Assembly: GCA_030248065.1 (NCBI GenBank)
Contig: JASAMV010006592.1
Location: forward strand, 1 to 64,000
Length of the DNA: 64,000 nt
Reading direction: 5' to 3'
DNA from: Rhynchonema sp. JSB1_4
Taxonomy: Eukaryota; Nematoda; Chromadorea; Monhysterida; Xyalidae
The translations under genes were made by a program, and so were the position numbers. This document shows positions 1-12,065 of this stretch, piece by piece. The notes beneath the pieces are model-generated. The model ran no database searches. It saw nothing but the letters and a program-made list of their open reading frames with translations, and was not told where the DNA came from. Each line of letters opens with the position of its first letter. Position 1 is the stretch's first letter.

Positions 1-924
1 GGCGAAGCAATGTCCGAAGCGGTAACGCGAGAAGCACTGAAGATGAAAGGCCGCAGGTTCAAAACATTCACGCGCGCAGCTAACTTTGTTTTATCTTACT
101 AACTATTAATGAATTCTGGGTAACATTTTTCAGCCTTTTTCGTGTTTTTATTTGAGAGCTAATTATTAAGCACAGGTGCGGTTCGCAGTTTATGCGCTGT
201 GATGTCATTCATGATAAAATACCCACAAGATATCAACTTGTTAATTAAAATTGCTGTTGCTCTCTAACATTCGAAGCTTTTTCCGCATGTATAATTTGAC
301 TTTCGTGGGAAAGTTAAATAGTAGTTTTTACGTAACATTGAATCCAAGATCAGATGCAGCGGCCAACACCAAAGCAATCTGGAGACTGATGTTTGACACT
401 TATTTCGTTGCTGAAGCTGAAGGGACAGGTTGCATGGAAGTTCTGGTACTAAACCAACAAGTGCCATTCTCTGAGACGATGCGCAATCAGTGCGCTATAA
501 ATGATGGTACCTAGGGTGTCAAATACATACCTGGCGGTAATTAAAAAAAAATAACTTGACAAGTTACCATGTTCCTCAAAAGCATGGACATGCGCGTGGG
601 GCACTGCGTTGGTTTTGTTTCAGTGGTGGGTGAAGACGCAGACACAAGCGTGTCTCCATTGTTAGAACCCATAGTGAAATCGAAACACAAAATTGGCCTT
701 ATGTCACGATAACCACCGACTCATATATCCTGCCAAAAAGTACAGCATCCTTAAACTAACCCCCACACCTCATTGCGCTCATGTGCGTTGATTACTTGAG
801 AAAAGTCTGATGGTCGACATTTTCTTAGTTAGAACCATTGCTTGCCGGAACTGAAAACTTTCTGTGGCTGATTTATCCCGGGTTCTCTGTTTGGCGCTTG
901 CGCGATATAAAAGAACGACACAAG
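1..924. other. Window start, mostly unassigned; one weak orphan ORF
   Basis: Positions 1-250 and 515-924 show no recognisable gene, repeat or RNA. An ORF on the plus strand at 251-514 (87 aa) reads Asn- and Ala-rich sequence with two cysteines and ends at a TAG. It could be the last exon of a gene lying to the left, but I recognise no family, and an antisense ORF of similar length exists. Treated as unassigned. Confidence 0.25.
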
Positions 925-1485
925 AAAGAAAAATGCCCCAAGGGGCATAAAAAAAATATGGTTCCCTGGCTGACTGGCATAAAAGAACGATACTAGCTTG
1001 CACCACTTTGCTGATGTTTCATTAGGCACTGGAATAAACGTAAGTGTGTTCTGAGCTGTTTGATACCGAAACAGTAGACATTGAACCATATTCCCGGCGC
1101 GAACTCTTTTGAATCAACACCCAGCCGATATCGAAACTTTCGTGCAAACCCACATATTTAGGCAACTGTTTCTTCTTTTCAACCTCACGACGGTAACTGT
1201 GCAGTCTTCGGCTGCGCACGATGGTTCAACAAGGAGAGAAATAAAGAGAATATTGCAATCTTTCAATATCTCCGTGCCCTGTGTCTCTGGTGGCAAGACA
1301 GCACGCGCCGGGAATATGGTTCAATGTCTACTGTTTCGGTATCAAACAGCTCAGAACACACTTACGTTTATTCCAGTGCCTAATGAAACATCAGCAAAGT
1401 GGTGCAAGCTAGTATCGTTCTTTTATGCCAGTCAGCCAGGGAACCATATTTCTTTTATGCCCCTTGGGGCATTTTTCTTTCTTGT
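925..1485. repeat. Inverted repeat, arms about 175 bp, spacer about 205 bp
   Basis: The left arm (about 925-1100) and right arm (about 1306-1485) are near-perfect reverse complements, including the block GCCCCTTGGGGCAT and the block around TTGAACCATATTCCCGGCG. Each arm carries one copy of the 8-mer ATGTTTCA/TGAAACAT (1014 and 1384), which therefore pair with each other. The spacer is unrelated. The ORFs seen here are by-products of the arms. This is probably a foldback transposon; no transposase is present. Confidence 0.8.
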
Positions 1486-1769
1486 AAAAAAGATGCAGCG
1501 GATGTTTCCAGACACAAACACTACTTCTATGATGGTCCAAACTATGGTGATACCTGAAAAAAAATTAGTTTTGAGTTCCGCAATTCAAAAAATGACGTGA
1601 CCAAGACTGCAAACAAACCCATGCCCAGCATCAGGGGATCGAAAGCGGCCATGGGATGATCGTCCACGGTGTTACGCTTAAATCGACCCGGTCCGTCCAA
1701 GATTGCTTCCAGATTCTGGGTGTCGCCATCTATAAATGTTGTGAGACACTGCTTTTCTGTTCGGTCTCC

Positions 1770-1990
1770 ACCAGATAGACCCGAAACCCGACACATAAAT
1801 TTTATTCTATGTCCATGTTTCGAGTTTCGGATTTTGAAAACAAAAACCCGAAACCCGAAACACAAAGCATGATACTCGAAAATGTTTCCACTGACTACAT
1901 AAATTGTTAACGTCAGCTACATAAGTGGCAAGACCGAAACATTTCGATTATCATGCTTTGTGCTTCGGGTTTCGGGTCTATCTGGTAGAG
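1770..1990. repeat. Foldback element rich in CCCGAAAC
   Basis: Inverted arms begin with CACCAGATAGACCCGAAACC at about 1770 and end with its complement at about 1990. Inside, the block CCCGAAACCCGAAACACAAA at about 1840-1865 pairs with TTTGTGCTTCGGGTTTCGGG at about 1958-1977. No coding capacity. Confidence 0.75.
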
Positions 1991-2785
1991 CCCTTCCTTT
2001 GTTCTTATTATTGGCTTTATTGGAAAAGAACAGTAGTTTTGACGGAGATACCAGACAATAAATAAAAAACAGGTTAGTGTGGAAGCACCTATCCTTTTAT
2101 GTCGAAACAAAGAGAAAAACGAGCATCCTTTCATAAATTATCACATACCGTCGTCATCAAGAAGTCGATCGATCCAGGCGTTGGCAGATGCGACAGCGCA
2201 GATCAGGATCAGTACTTTCAACATTTTCGTACTCAGGCGAGTGTTCAAGCGCACAATGTTCGTAAAAAGTGAATGAAAACTATTTTATTGAACTAAAACA
2301 GAGCTGTTTGTTCTGTACCTTTATCTATGTTTTTGCTGTTCACTCAGCGACAGCGCATGCATCCGTTGTGATGGTAACCGCGAAGCACTATTTAGTCGAT
2401 TTCTTATACGTGTACCTGCAAGTGATTATTGAAATACTAGCTGAGCTTGAGCAGAAAGGGATGACGGAAATAACAGCAAAGAAAAACAAAAGACAAAAAC
2501 GCCAAACTTGAGAGCAGCAACGTGCTCCAATGTTCAAATGTAGGTATTCTCTCGCTGATTTTCTGTTGCTAGGCTATGTCCCGCCGACACAGGTATTGAC
2601 CATGGTGTAGTTGATTGAAAAATGAGCGCCAGTGGCCGTTTGCTGGGACTTCTTGTCACGTTATAGTATGTTGATGCAATCGTTTCTATGATTGCAGCCG
2701 CTAACAGCTTACTGTATGTACAGTGCTCTCTCTGGGTGCTGTCTTGTGGACATGCTTTACACAAAAGATGATAGATCAATAACGA
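1991..2785. other. Intergenic, nothing recognised
   Basis: Short AT-rich ORFs only (for example 2269-2511). No homology, repeat structure or RNA gene could be seen by eye. Confidence 0.4.
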
Positions 2786-3080
2786 TACGATTTAGCCTTG
2801 TGGGCACGCATTGCGTTAGATCTGTGGATGCAGTTTCGGCCCAGAATGCCAGACTGCAATGGCGCCCTGCGCCTTATGTCATTGACAAGGCCCAGGGCGC
2901 CATTGCAGTCTGGCATTGCATTGGGTGTGCTTGTGGCACGCATAACGCTTTGCGTAGTGCGATCGAGGTCCAAACCCACTGAGTCTGGCATTATGGGCCG
3001 AAACTGCATTCACAGATATATAACGCAACGCGTGCCCACAAGCCTAAATCTAAATCTATGTCGTATCGTATCGTTATACA
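2786..3080. repeat. Nested palindrome (foldback element)
   Basis: The outer arms start with GATACGATTTAGCCTTGTGG at about 2785 and end with its approximate complement at about 3075. Inside is a second tighter palindrome: ATGCCAGACTGCAATGGCGC (about 2846) pairs with its complement ending at about 2918. The two levels suggest one foldback formed inside another. Confidence 0.75.
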
Positions 3081-3665
3081 GCGCTGTTACTGACATGTCT
3101 GTACTTCTGTACTGTGCTTGCAATCACCTCACATTGCACACTGAGTGAGTATGAATCAAACAGAACTCGAAAGGGAGCGAAAGGGAATATCACTTCACTT
3201 CCTCGTCGCAAAGGTACACACACCATCCACCGAGACAACGTCCTTCAGTAACGCCCGGCGGTGTGATATTGTGTTTTGTAAGCTGCCGTGTTATGAACAT
3301 TTGCGACTCCTTATGCTGGTCGAACTACAGCATAATCCTAACAGCAATGATGTGATAACTTCCCCACACCACACTCTTAACCAAAAAACACAACCCATCA
3401 TCTTGCTGTGCTCCAAATGGACCAAATGCAATACGTGGACAAGTATTTGGTCAAGGTCACAGGGTGATCAAAACGATGGTCACTGCATATCAAGTTTGTA
3501 TAACGCGCTCTTACGCATAGGTACATACCATACGTATATGCGGTGGACATCAGAATTGCATTCTTGGAATGTAAAAACGGACAGAAAGGTGAAACCAGGT
3601 TTCGTCTGCAGTGGCACTTGTAAAAATCGTTTTACAGCAAGACTTGATTTCAAGCGCGACCAAAA

Positions 3666-6600
3666 ATGACGACCGATACAAAAGCAAATTGCGCTGAAAC
3701 ATCAGAGGTCACAAAATATCGTCTGCTGTGCTCACTCACTTTTCTTCTTGGAGCGTCGAATTTGGTTCTGGCTACAGTTCTAGTGAGTCAATTTTGTTTG
3801 AGGTGTGTTTTACCAGGGAATTGACACATGAGATTTATGAATCGCACTCGGAAAACTGCTGCATTTGCATTAAGTGCATTTCAGGCATTTAGCTTCTGCA
3901 GCACGTTCCTAGTTCCCGAACAAGGTTGCACCAGTAGCAGTGGTACAAGCTTGCGCACAAACCGCACAACACAAACACCGGTCCTGGCCCGAAACAGTGA
4001 CGCTGAACCGACGGTTCTCGATTATTCTCAATGCGATAAGAAGTCATTTTCGAATGAAACAAGGTTTGACTCAATCACGCCGTATGTTTTTTAAATGCCA
4101 ATCGCTCTGTTTGGTTCATTGCAGTCGCGTGCTTGTTTGCTAAAAAAAATAACAGCTCAACTTTGTATCCATGTGCGTAAATAATGTTCAGATCAGCACT
4201 ATCCCGGGCGACATCAATTGGCTGCCAGCAGAAAATCATCGACACTGAATGCAGGATACAAAATCGAACATTGACACCTCCAAGACTGCACGCTGCGTGC
4301 ACCGAACGAGGTGTAGAATTCATTTGTGAAGTCAAAAAAACATGCATGGTTTATTTTCAACCATGGCGTTTTTCTATTTTGCATAGACAATAACAAGAAG
4401 GACACAGTATTCAAATCGATATGGGCATGATAGCGAGAGTAGGCGTGGGCGTATTACTGTGTTCATCTTTGACCACTTATCTTTTCACAGGATGGAGATT
4501 TTTACGTAGCCTAGCCTAAATAAACATGATGCTTCACGCGTGATTTCCGTTTGACATTGCTTCAGATACAGAAAGCTCGTAATGTTTCAGTCAACCATCT
4601 GGCCAATTCCTACCTGGGTTGTTACATGATCTTGGAGCCATACATGCCACAGCACATGAGGATGACAATATTCCAAAACACACTCAGAAGAATGATCACT
4701 GACAGGGACCCTATTACGTGCGTCGAGATGTGCTTGGAACACAGATATCAAGTGGCTGGTAAGTCATTTTCAATAAAATTTATGTTTTGCCGAGGAAACA
4801 GGAAACAACAGTCTCTTTATTACTGTACTTGCGGTGACTTTATTACTTGTGGTGAAACATTTCTCACTTTCTTCAGCGCGTGGCGAAATATATCAAACGT
4901 GCGATAAAACTGTTTTTTGAAAATGTTGCGCACTATAAAAAAAGGCAAATCTCAGGCGATCCACTATCTCGAATGTCGAATTTGCATTTGTAACAATTGA
5001 ATCAGTCAATGCACGAGAATCAAGCAATCTACCGCTCTATGAGGAATCAATCAAAATTGAAGAAAGTAAAAAAGCTAAAAAATATTCATGTTCACCAACA
5101 CACAGGGGTTGTCAACGGCGGTCGTGTGTGCATTTGTGGCTACCCGGACCGCTCACTGCCTCACAACGGCACTCATTTGACCAAGTATCGTTTGCACGAC
5201 TTTCTGTGCGCTACAAGTCTATGTGAAACATCAACCGACCATTTATGCGGAGGCCGATTCGGCATGGCACTGTATCACACCGGGTTGGGATGTGAGTTTC
5301 AGGGTTTGCGTGGAACGGACAGTCTTTCTTCATTTTTTTGGCATCAGTGGTACATAGGATCTGCCGTGGTGCATTCACACTGACGATGACCTTGTGAACC
5401 GTCGAGCAGTAATATTCAGAACGGTAAATCTGAAACAGATATATACGTGAACTGCATTAGCTGCATCATGTTTCACTTCAGCGCATATGTACGTTTCGAC
5501 TCCATGATCGAGTACGGACGGTGTTCCAGGGCATCTTCGGAATGAATTCACCAAAATCACAGAAAAAAAACAGTTTGTTCCAGATCACCCAATAGTCATG
5601 CCTCACCAGATCGACCCCGGCGCCTACCCGTCATATCAGCTCGCAAAAGCCGAAAATCGACCGCTGGTGAAAATTCTGTTCCTTCTGATGCTGAATGGAC
5701 GAAATGTGCGTCAAATACGCCGCTTGTTGAAACATTTGTACGCGCCCCACCACTTCTATTACGTGCACGTGGATGCGAGACAGAATTTGATGCATGATGG
5801 TTAGGACAAGGGCGACAGTTTTGTGGAAAGTTCGTGAGTAAGTGTGGGGTCATGCGGTGCCTTGCCAGCACTGACGAATGCCTGATGTACCGTGCGTCTC
5901 GGCCTGTGCAAACAGCAGGACGAAACGGCTAGCATTCAGTGCAGAATGCTTTGCTTAGCGACATGTGGCCATTGAGTGGTTGACGGTGACATGCATGGTT
6001 GGTTAGGCACTTCAAATGGGGCATCCTTGAGCACCCAAATCGATGGTTCACGTCATTATTTTCCAGTTTGACTGTGGGGAGGTATACCCCTATGATAACA
6101 AACAGGATCCACAGGAGCGCGCACTATTTTCAGCCATGCTCGAAATTCAGCGCCTGATTAGCGATCACAATAACGGCACAGTCAATTTCTTCGTGACCGA
6201 CAGAAGATTTGCGAACGTTTGGGGTTGGTACATGGTTTTGAGCATGAATAAATAGCTGGAGAAAGCAGAATTTAAACTTGAAAATAATTGTTGAATGTAA
6301 CCAGCTGAAGCTGACAAGGTTGTCAGACTTTGAAACATCAACTAATTCCTCCAGGTGGCACATCTCACCTGCAGATGTACCTATCGGCAGTAAATGAATC
6401 GTTGGGCATTTGGACTGACTGGGATTACGTAATCAATTTGAGTGAAACTTGTGCTCTGATAGCACCGATGGAGCAATTGGAAGTGCTACTGGATCGGTTA
6501 GGGGGGGGGTTATTTGGAAATATTTCCATTTTGTTGTGATTGAAATTTTTGTGGTGGTGTAAGATTTATATTTGAACAGATGCTTTACGCCAAGTTGCAT

Positions 6601-9600
6601 GAAACATTACATGTTCAGCTACCGTGGCCACAACTTCATTCGTCCGCTACGTGAGGTAGCAAATTTTTACGAACGAAAGCAGGCACTGAATCGCGTATTT
6701 GTACAATGCGACGATTACATGTTCTCATTGGGAAAACGGTTGGTTGTTGCTACAATATACTGTTGTGTTGAAACATCGGGCAAGCAAAAGAGTCAGCAGA
6801 GTAACTGTTGCCTTTGTTCGCACAAACGAATGTTGTCCTGTTATGGCCGATGTGCACCTTGCCATTGCCAGGTCAGGTTGGTTGGGGTGGTGGGTTTGAC
6901 ATTATGACTTGCCATCAACTATTTTTGCTCATTACACAACTGTTGTGAAGCGGCAACCTTCACAACACACACTTGCGCACTGGCTGGGCATTGTGGCACA
7001 CGGATGGACTCAGATATGGCCGGCTGGCTGAGGCTTCAGAATGGATTTATTACTACCACGCTCAACCCGGATGTCCCAAAGTACCAGCACGACCCATGAT
7101 TCCAATTTTGCAGCGACACCCAACCACGCGGTCTACTAATCGACGGCAGTACTGATTGGTTTGTGTTGCATCGGTCGTTCGCTGAATACCTGGTCCGATC
7201 CACGGATTCCCTGATTCAGGGACTCAAACAGACGCACGACCATTGCATGTCGCCGTTGGAGGCATTCGTCTACACGGTTGGTGCCTGGAAAGTCACGTGA
7301 CCAAATGAATACCAGACTCGGATTCCTGGACTCATAGCCGCGACACCCGACCTGTTTCCAATCCAATTCACGTTATTGTGCTACGATTCAGTCCCGGGGC
7401 ACAGGGTTCACGCCATTCAGGCCCGACCAATTCAGGTCCGGCTGGAGGCTAAGCCTACGCCTATAAATGGGTCAAACATGTTGGGCCTGAATCTGCGGGC
7501 CTGAAAAAAACTGATCCTGAAAAGGTCGTTCCTGAACTTCCGGGCCTCAAAAATTCGCGGAATAAATTCACGTTGGTCCTGTCTCATAGGAACCTGGGAC
7601 AGAATCTTGTGTCGCATTGCCTGGTTGATATGATTTCAACAAGTCGTGCTTTCAACAAAAAAAGTTTTCCAGTTTTTTTATCAGACTTCTTTTCAGACTT
7701 TACGCAACTCAGTGTTCTGTCGGTCGCACATCGACAGCGACTTGCGTCTGACAAACTTCATTCGCGAGAAAGGATGCAAATGCCAACACGCACACATGAT
7801 CGACTGGTGGGATATGCGAACAAAGCCCCCCGGGGGCTCTAGTCGGAAACGTTTCCCAATAGAGCCTCGTGGTTTATGGATTTGTTTTTGACATAACTGG
7901 AAATCATCGTTTACGTGTTACTGAATATTGTCACAATCGCGTTGTGTGTGCACCTCAAGCGCAGCCCTGTTTGTATTCCAATACCTGTTTTGTGAAGAAA
8001 ACCTGTGCCTTTTTCATCGAGTCTTGGAAAACTTTTTGCCCAAGTAATGCCCCCGGGGCTCCATTGAAGGGCTGTATATGGAAAACTCCGTTATGTTAAA
8101 CATGCCACTGTTCCAAAAGGTATACAAAAAATGACGCACTTTTAAGAAAATATTTTGTGCCCTTTAAATTCTTTTCAATCTGAAACTGTTTTCAGGTGTG
8201 GTTGTTCACCATTGGCAATGCGAAAGGCTGACTTTGAGATGGACATGAAAGAACAGGACACGACCGATGATGATCCAATGTTTTTCATTCGAAAAGTGGA
8301 CAGCTCAATCGATCAGAACACGATCACTGAGATTGAGAAACGAGTGAGTTGTACACGCCCAATAATTTTTTGTCTTTTGTTGTCCTTTTTACTGTCATGG
8401 GTTAAAGTGCGCATTCAATACTTTCATGTTTCCCTTTTCCCTGTTTCCCCTTTGCTTCTCGCACGCAGTGCGTGACTCGTATATGACAACAAACAAACGT
8501 CATTTTGGCCTTATTTTATTGTATACCGTTTAGTTTTTATGATCTAAATACTGTACGTAGAAGTAATCGCATGCAGATGGGCCGCAAGGCATTGATGACA
8601 AGAATCGAACATCGTTTATTATTTGACCGACATCAACATGCAGGTGCGCGGTGGTATGGAATCTCCTTTCGCGCATGATGTTTCATTCTATATGGTCTGG
8701 CTGAATGACTACGATCGGAAATACGACAGAAAACGCAGCAAACACGTGAAACATGTCGATAATGGATATCATAGGTGGGCGCACCGAACTTTGGTTTTGC
8801 GTCTATTTTTAGTGCATTTTGACGTGACAGGTGTCCAAGGCTCCGGTGTGCCTTTTTATGTGAATCAGTGCATGCGGTTGTTTATCGGAATCGGAATCGG
8901 GGGATGTAATTTTTTGAACATTACTCGAATTGGGACTTATATTCAAAATTGTTCGATGGCCGCTGATGTTTCGTCATAATAGGTGAACATCGCAATATAC
9001 TAAAATTCAAGCATGCATTTGTCTAATTTCGGGGCCGTTTTTCTTCCCATGATTTCTTGCTCAGATATAGAGTATATTTTTCTATCATTAGGTTCGGGAT
9101 CGGGGGATCCCGTTAAAACACTGGATTGACACAGACGCAGTTTTCGATCGAATCGTGTGAATATGGTGCATGTTTTTTTGAATTTCCAGTTCTAACCCAG
9201 TGCCGCCATCGGCCAAACACAATTGGGTGCTCCGCGTCGCACTTGGCATACTAAGCACCATTAACAAGCAGCTTGACACCGCTTCTCAGTCAAAAGTGTC
9301 GTGCGTTGTCGATGAAGAAAGAGCGCCGATTCAAATTCATATGTACAAGTTGGGATCATTATGTGGAATTTTGAGAAAACGTTTTTTTTCTTCATATTAA
9401 AAAATGAGATTTTTCTCTAAACTAAAATGGCCAGCCAAATTGTCGCGCAGGTACATGAGTGCGATACCGGATCTGTTGGCCCGATACAGACTTGAATGCG
9501 TGACGGATAACGATCAGAGCATGAAATTCGCGATTGAGCTGGAAACAGTTAGTTTCAACCATTTTTTTCCAAGAAAATCCCTGAGAGCAAGCGGTTTTTT

Positions 9601-11522
9601 CACAAGCCGACTTTGTGATCAAGTCGATTTAACACTGAAAGTTTATACAGTCACTCTTTCCAGATGGTGCACCGAAAATCTGATCGGATCGCGAATCCGA
9701 TCGAATACCAGTTGCCGGATGGTCGAGGATTCAGGATTGTGTTGAGCGAGGTGAACAGCGACTACGACCTGGCTGAGGAAATATTCCGAAATCATGTCGG
9801 TGTCATTTCGGGAGGTGAGCGGAAGTACTTCAACTTCAGTCAAAGTTCACAAACAAATTCGATGACATCTGAGTCGGCAGTGATGTTTCACGCAAGCATC
9901 AAGCCAGAATGTGTGTGTCAATCTGGGGTCAGTGTGTTTCTGGTGCTACATTCGCACTGACGATTACTTGCTGTGGTGCATAGCCGTTACTATGGCGTAT
10001 CGTGCGTGAGCGCACAAGATTCAGCGCACCCGTGTGCGGAGCGTAAAATGCGCATATTATGAAAGCCTTGTGCTGTTCCGATGCATTCACGCACTGATGC
10101 TAGCTTGGAGCACCTGACACTTGACCTTACCTAATATGAATGAAACATCATCTTTTCAGGCGATACGCCCTACTTGCGACAAGTTTGGCTGCTCTCAGCG
10201 CCTAAAAACGGACAGTTGGTCAAAAAGTGAAACAATCATTTTCACAAATTTTGTTGTGCCAAAATACCTAAAACGGAATCTTTCCATCTACAGCCCCACC
10301 CCCATCCTTTTCCACACCGTATGGTACAAGCCGGACGGTGCGATACACAGTGTGCAGCCAAGTCGTATTCAGGCACCGCCTCCATACCGATGGCACACAA
10401 ACGCCACTGCTATGTGGAGACAAGCACGTGAAACATTACAACCTGGATTGTGGACGGTGCAAGTGTGGCACAATGCTGTGATGGTGGGTGTGTTGGATGA
10501 TGTTTCAGTTGGTTTTCTGATTGTCATGTACAATGTTGACATCAAAGTGTGTGCGGATTGCATGTGTATGGTAATCAAAGGCCACCACAGGCACCATGAC
10601 CTGTGATCAAAATGTGGTTATCCCCCTGTCCATGGCATACAAATACGGGGACCAACTATCATGTGCATAAACGAACCCGCAGCAATTTTTTGCGCCTTGC
10701 ACATTTTCTTTTATTGTTTTCCCTGCTCCAGATTCACGACAAAATCTTCGGCGTGTTCCCGGCGTCTACGGATTCGGCACTGAGCAGCTCGATGTTTCAA
10801 CGATTCTATACTTTCGGCGACACGTGTTTCATACGGACGCGCGCGCTGAGCGAAAAAGATGGTTGGAGAAAATTTCATTCTTGGGTGGTATAATCGCACA
10901 ATGACCATACTGTATAAGAATTCATCAAAATCAATCCTGATTTTCACGTTCAGTCACTCTTAACTACTGCGCTATTTGTGATTCTCACAAAACATTTTCA
11001 GCTGAAAATAATCTAGCAGATCAACCACATTGCCGCAGGTCTGAAACATTCTCTTTACTACGTGTTTTGTATGTGATCGCGCAACGCAACGTCATTGCCC
11101 AGTCACCAGCCTGCTTTGCGATTCAGGAAAAAAATTTGACCAATTCTTACAAAGTCATTGTGCGACCAATATATGTATTTTCCCGGTGGTATTTTTCGGC
11201 TTGTACTGTTGTTGTCAACGTAACTGGCTGTGTTTCGTGCAAATTCAACAGGGTGTCCATCTGTAGTTGTCGTTATGTCGGCACAGCACGGACGCATAAC
11301 CAGCTGCGCTTGCACGAATCACGGGCAGTCGCGTTGACAGCAATAGTGTTAGCCAAAAGTCCGATTTTTTCAGGTGTGGACGAACCAACCACGCAGCAGG
11401 TGCGAAAGCTACTGCGCAGCTTTGGTGACTGCAACAGCACAGTGTGGAGTTCTTTGGCGCCAGATCTCAAATCCGAAATCAGGGAGGGTCGATTTGATGT
11501 CAAATTACAAGTGCTGGTGTAA
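3666..11522 (+). CDS. xylt: Peptide O-xylosyltransferase (WSC domain, GT14 catalytic domain, xylosyltransferase C-terminal domain)
   Basis: Starts chondroitin/heparan sulfate chains by moving xylose from UDP-xylose to serine of core proteins; a Golgi type II membrane enzyme. Exons read: 3666-3782, 3885-4063, 4192-4330, 4566-4758, 5106-5291, 5584-5799, 6067-6223, 6355-6496, 6619-6738, 7114-7276, 7697-7806, 8196-8343, 8644-8774, 9190-9348, 9451-9547, 9664-9814, 10160-10226, 10294-10483, 10732-10861, 11374-11522; about 980 aa. Exon 1 encodes a short tail plus a membrane anchor. Exon 3 has the family motif SALSRATS. Exons 4-5 form the WSC domain (CICG, LCGGRFG). Then FYYVHVD, WGGTS, DWDYVINLS, STDWFVLHRSF, GCKCQHAHMIDWCGCSP, LSEVNSDYD, LQPGLWTVQVWH and the end FGDCNSTVWSSLAPDLKSEI. 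All junctions keep frame except 5799/6067, where a small exon of length 3n+2 or an error must exist. Length fits XYLT1 (959) and SQV-6. Identification rests on remembered family motifs. Confidence 0.92.
7386..7607. mobile_element. Small inverted-repeat element in a xylosyltransferase intron
   Basis: The ends GATTCAGTCCC (about 7386) and GGGACAGAATC (about 7597-7607) are inverted. The interior repeats TTCAGGCCCG and its complement several times. Similar CGACCTTTTC/TTCAGGCC pieces recur near 15985-16010 and 25565-25600. It lies in the intron between exons 7114-7276 and 7697-7806 and has no coding potential. Confidence 0.55.
10889..11170. mobile_element. Foldback MITE, copy A, in the last xylosyltransferase intron
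   Basis: The terminal inverted repeats read CGCACAATGACCATACTGTA at the left and, in complement, GGTCGCACAATGACTTTGTA at the right. A second copy lies inverted at 12981-13253 and a fragment at about 25893-25975. The palindrome centre (about 11030) lies within 15 bp of the TGAAACAT 8-mer at 11042. The intron runs 10862-11373. Confidence 0.8.
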
Positions 11523-12065
11523 ATACTATTGTGACGCAATCGCACAAGAATATACCAATGAAGAACAAACAGCAATGGACAACAACCAATGAAGCATCAC
11601 ACACAACCACAAATTGGCGACATTAACGCAGGAGTACGTAGCTACAATACAACTGTAACTGTAATAACTTCTAAAACAAATGGAACGGTTTATTAGTTCT
11701 ATATTGCTTGTATCATTTCTGGTCTAATATTGGTATTGTTCAAACTATAACCACAGTTTGGCCCCTCCGACAAATGTCGTTGATGCTCTACTGCTCTAAG
11801 CGTGTGTTGTATCTTCTAGACGCCGAATCCTTGAAAGGTCAGGTTCCGATCGGGTTTACTTTGTACCGGTGAATGCCAAATAAGTAGTCCCCAGGAAGCC
11901 TGTATGGGACACTTGAAAAATTTGTTTGTCAAAAATCTGTTTTTAATGGAAAAATTTCCTTGCCGCGCCCTGATATAGATGTGGAAAATCTTCAGAATAA
12001 GCCCCGTTGGTGAGTTATGTGAAGGAGGGCTTATTTGGCATTCTCATGTACGTAGTGGGCAGAGT
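11523..12065. other. Tail-to-tail intergenic region
   Basis: Lies between the ends of the convergent xylosyltransferase (+) and receptor (-) genes. No canonical AATAAA close to either stop was noticed and no repeat is recognisable. Confidence 0.4.

Noticed and set aside
779..1600. Overlapping ORFs on both strands
   Set aside because: They are mirror translations of an inverted repeat and share peptides because the arms are complementary.
3145..3669. 174-aa ORF directly before the xylosyltransferase start
   Set aside because: Composition looks random, no family features, and it overlaps the true start codon region in another frame; more likely upstream non-coding sequence.
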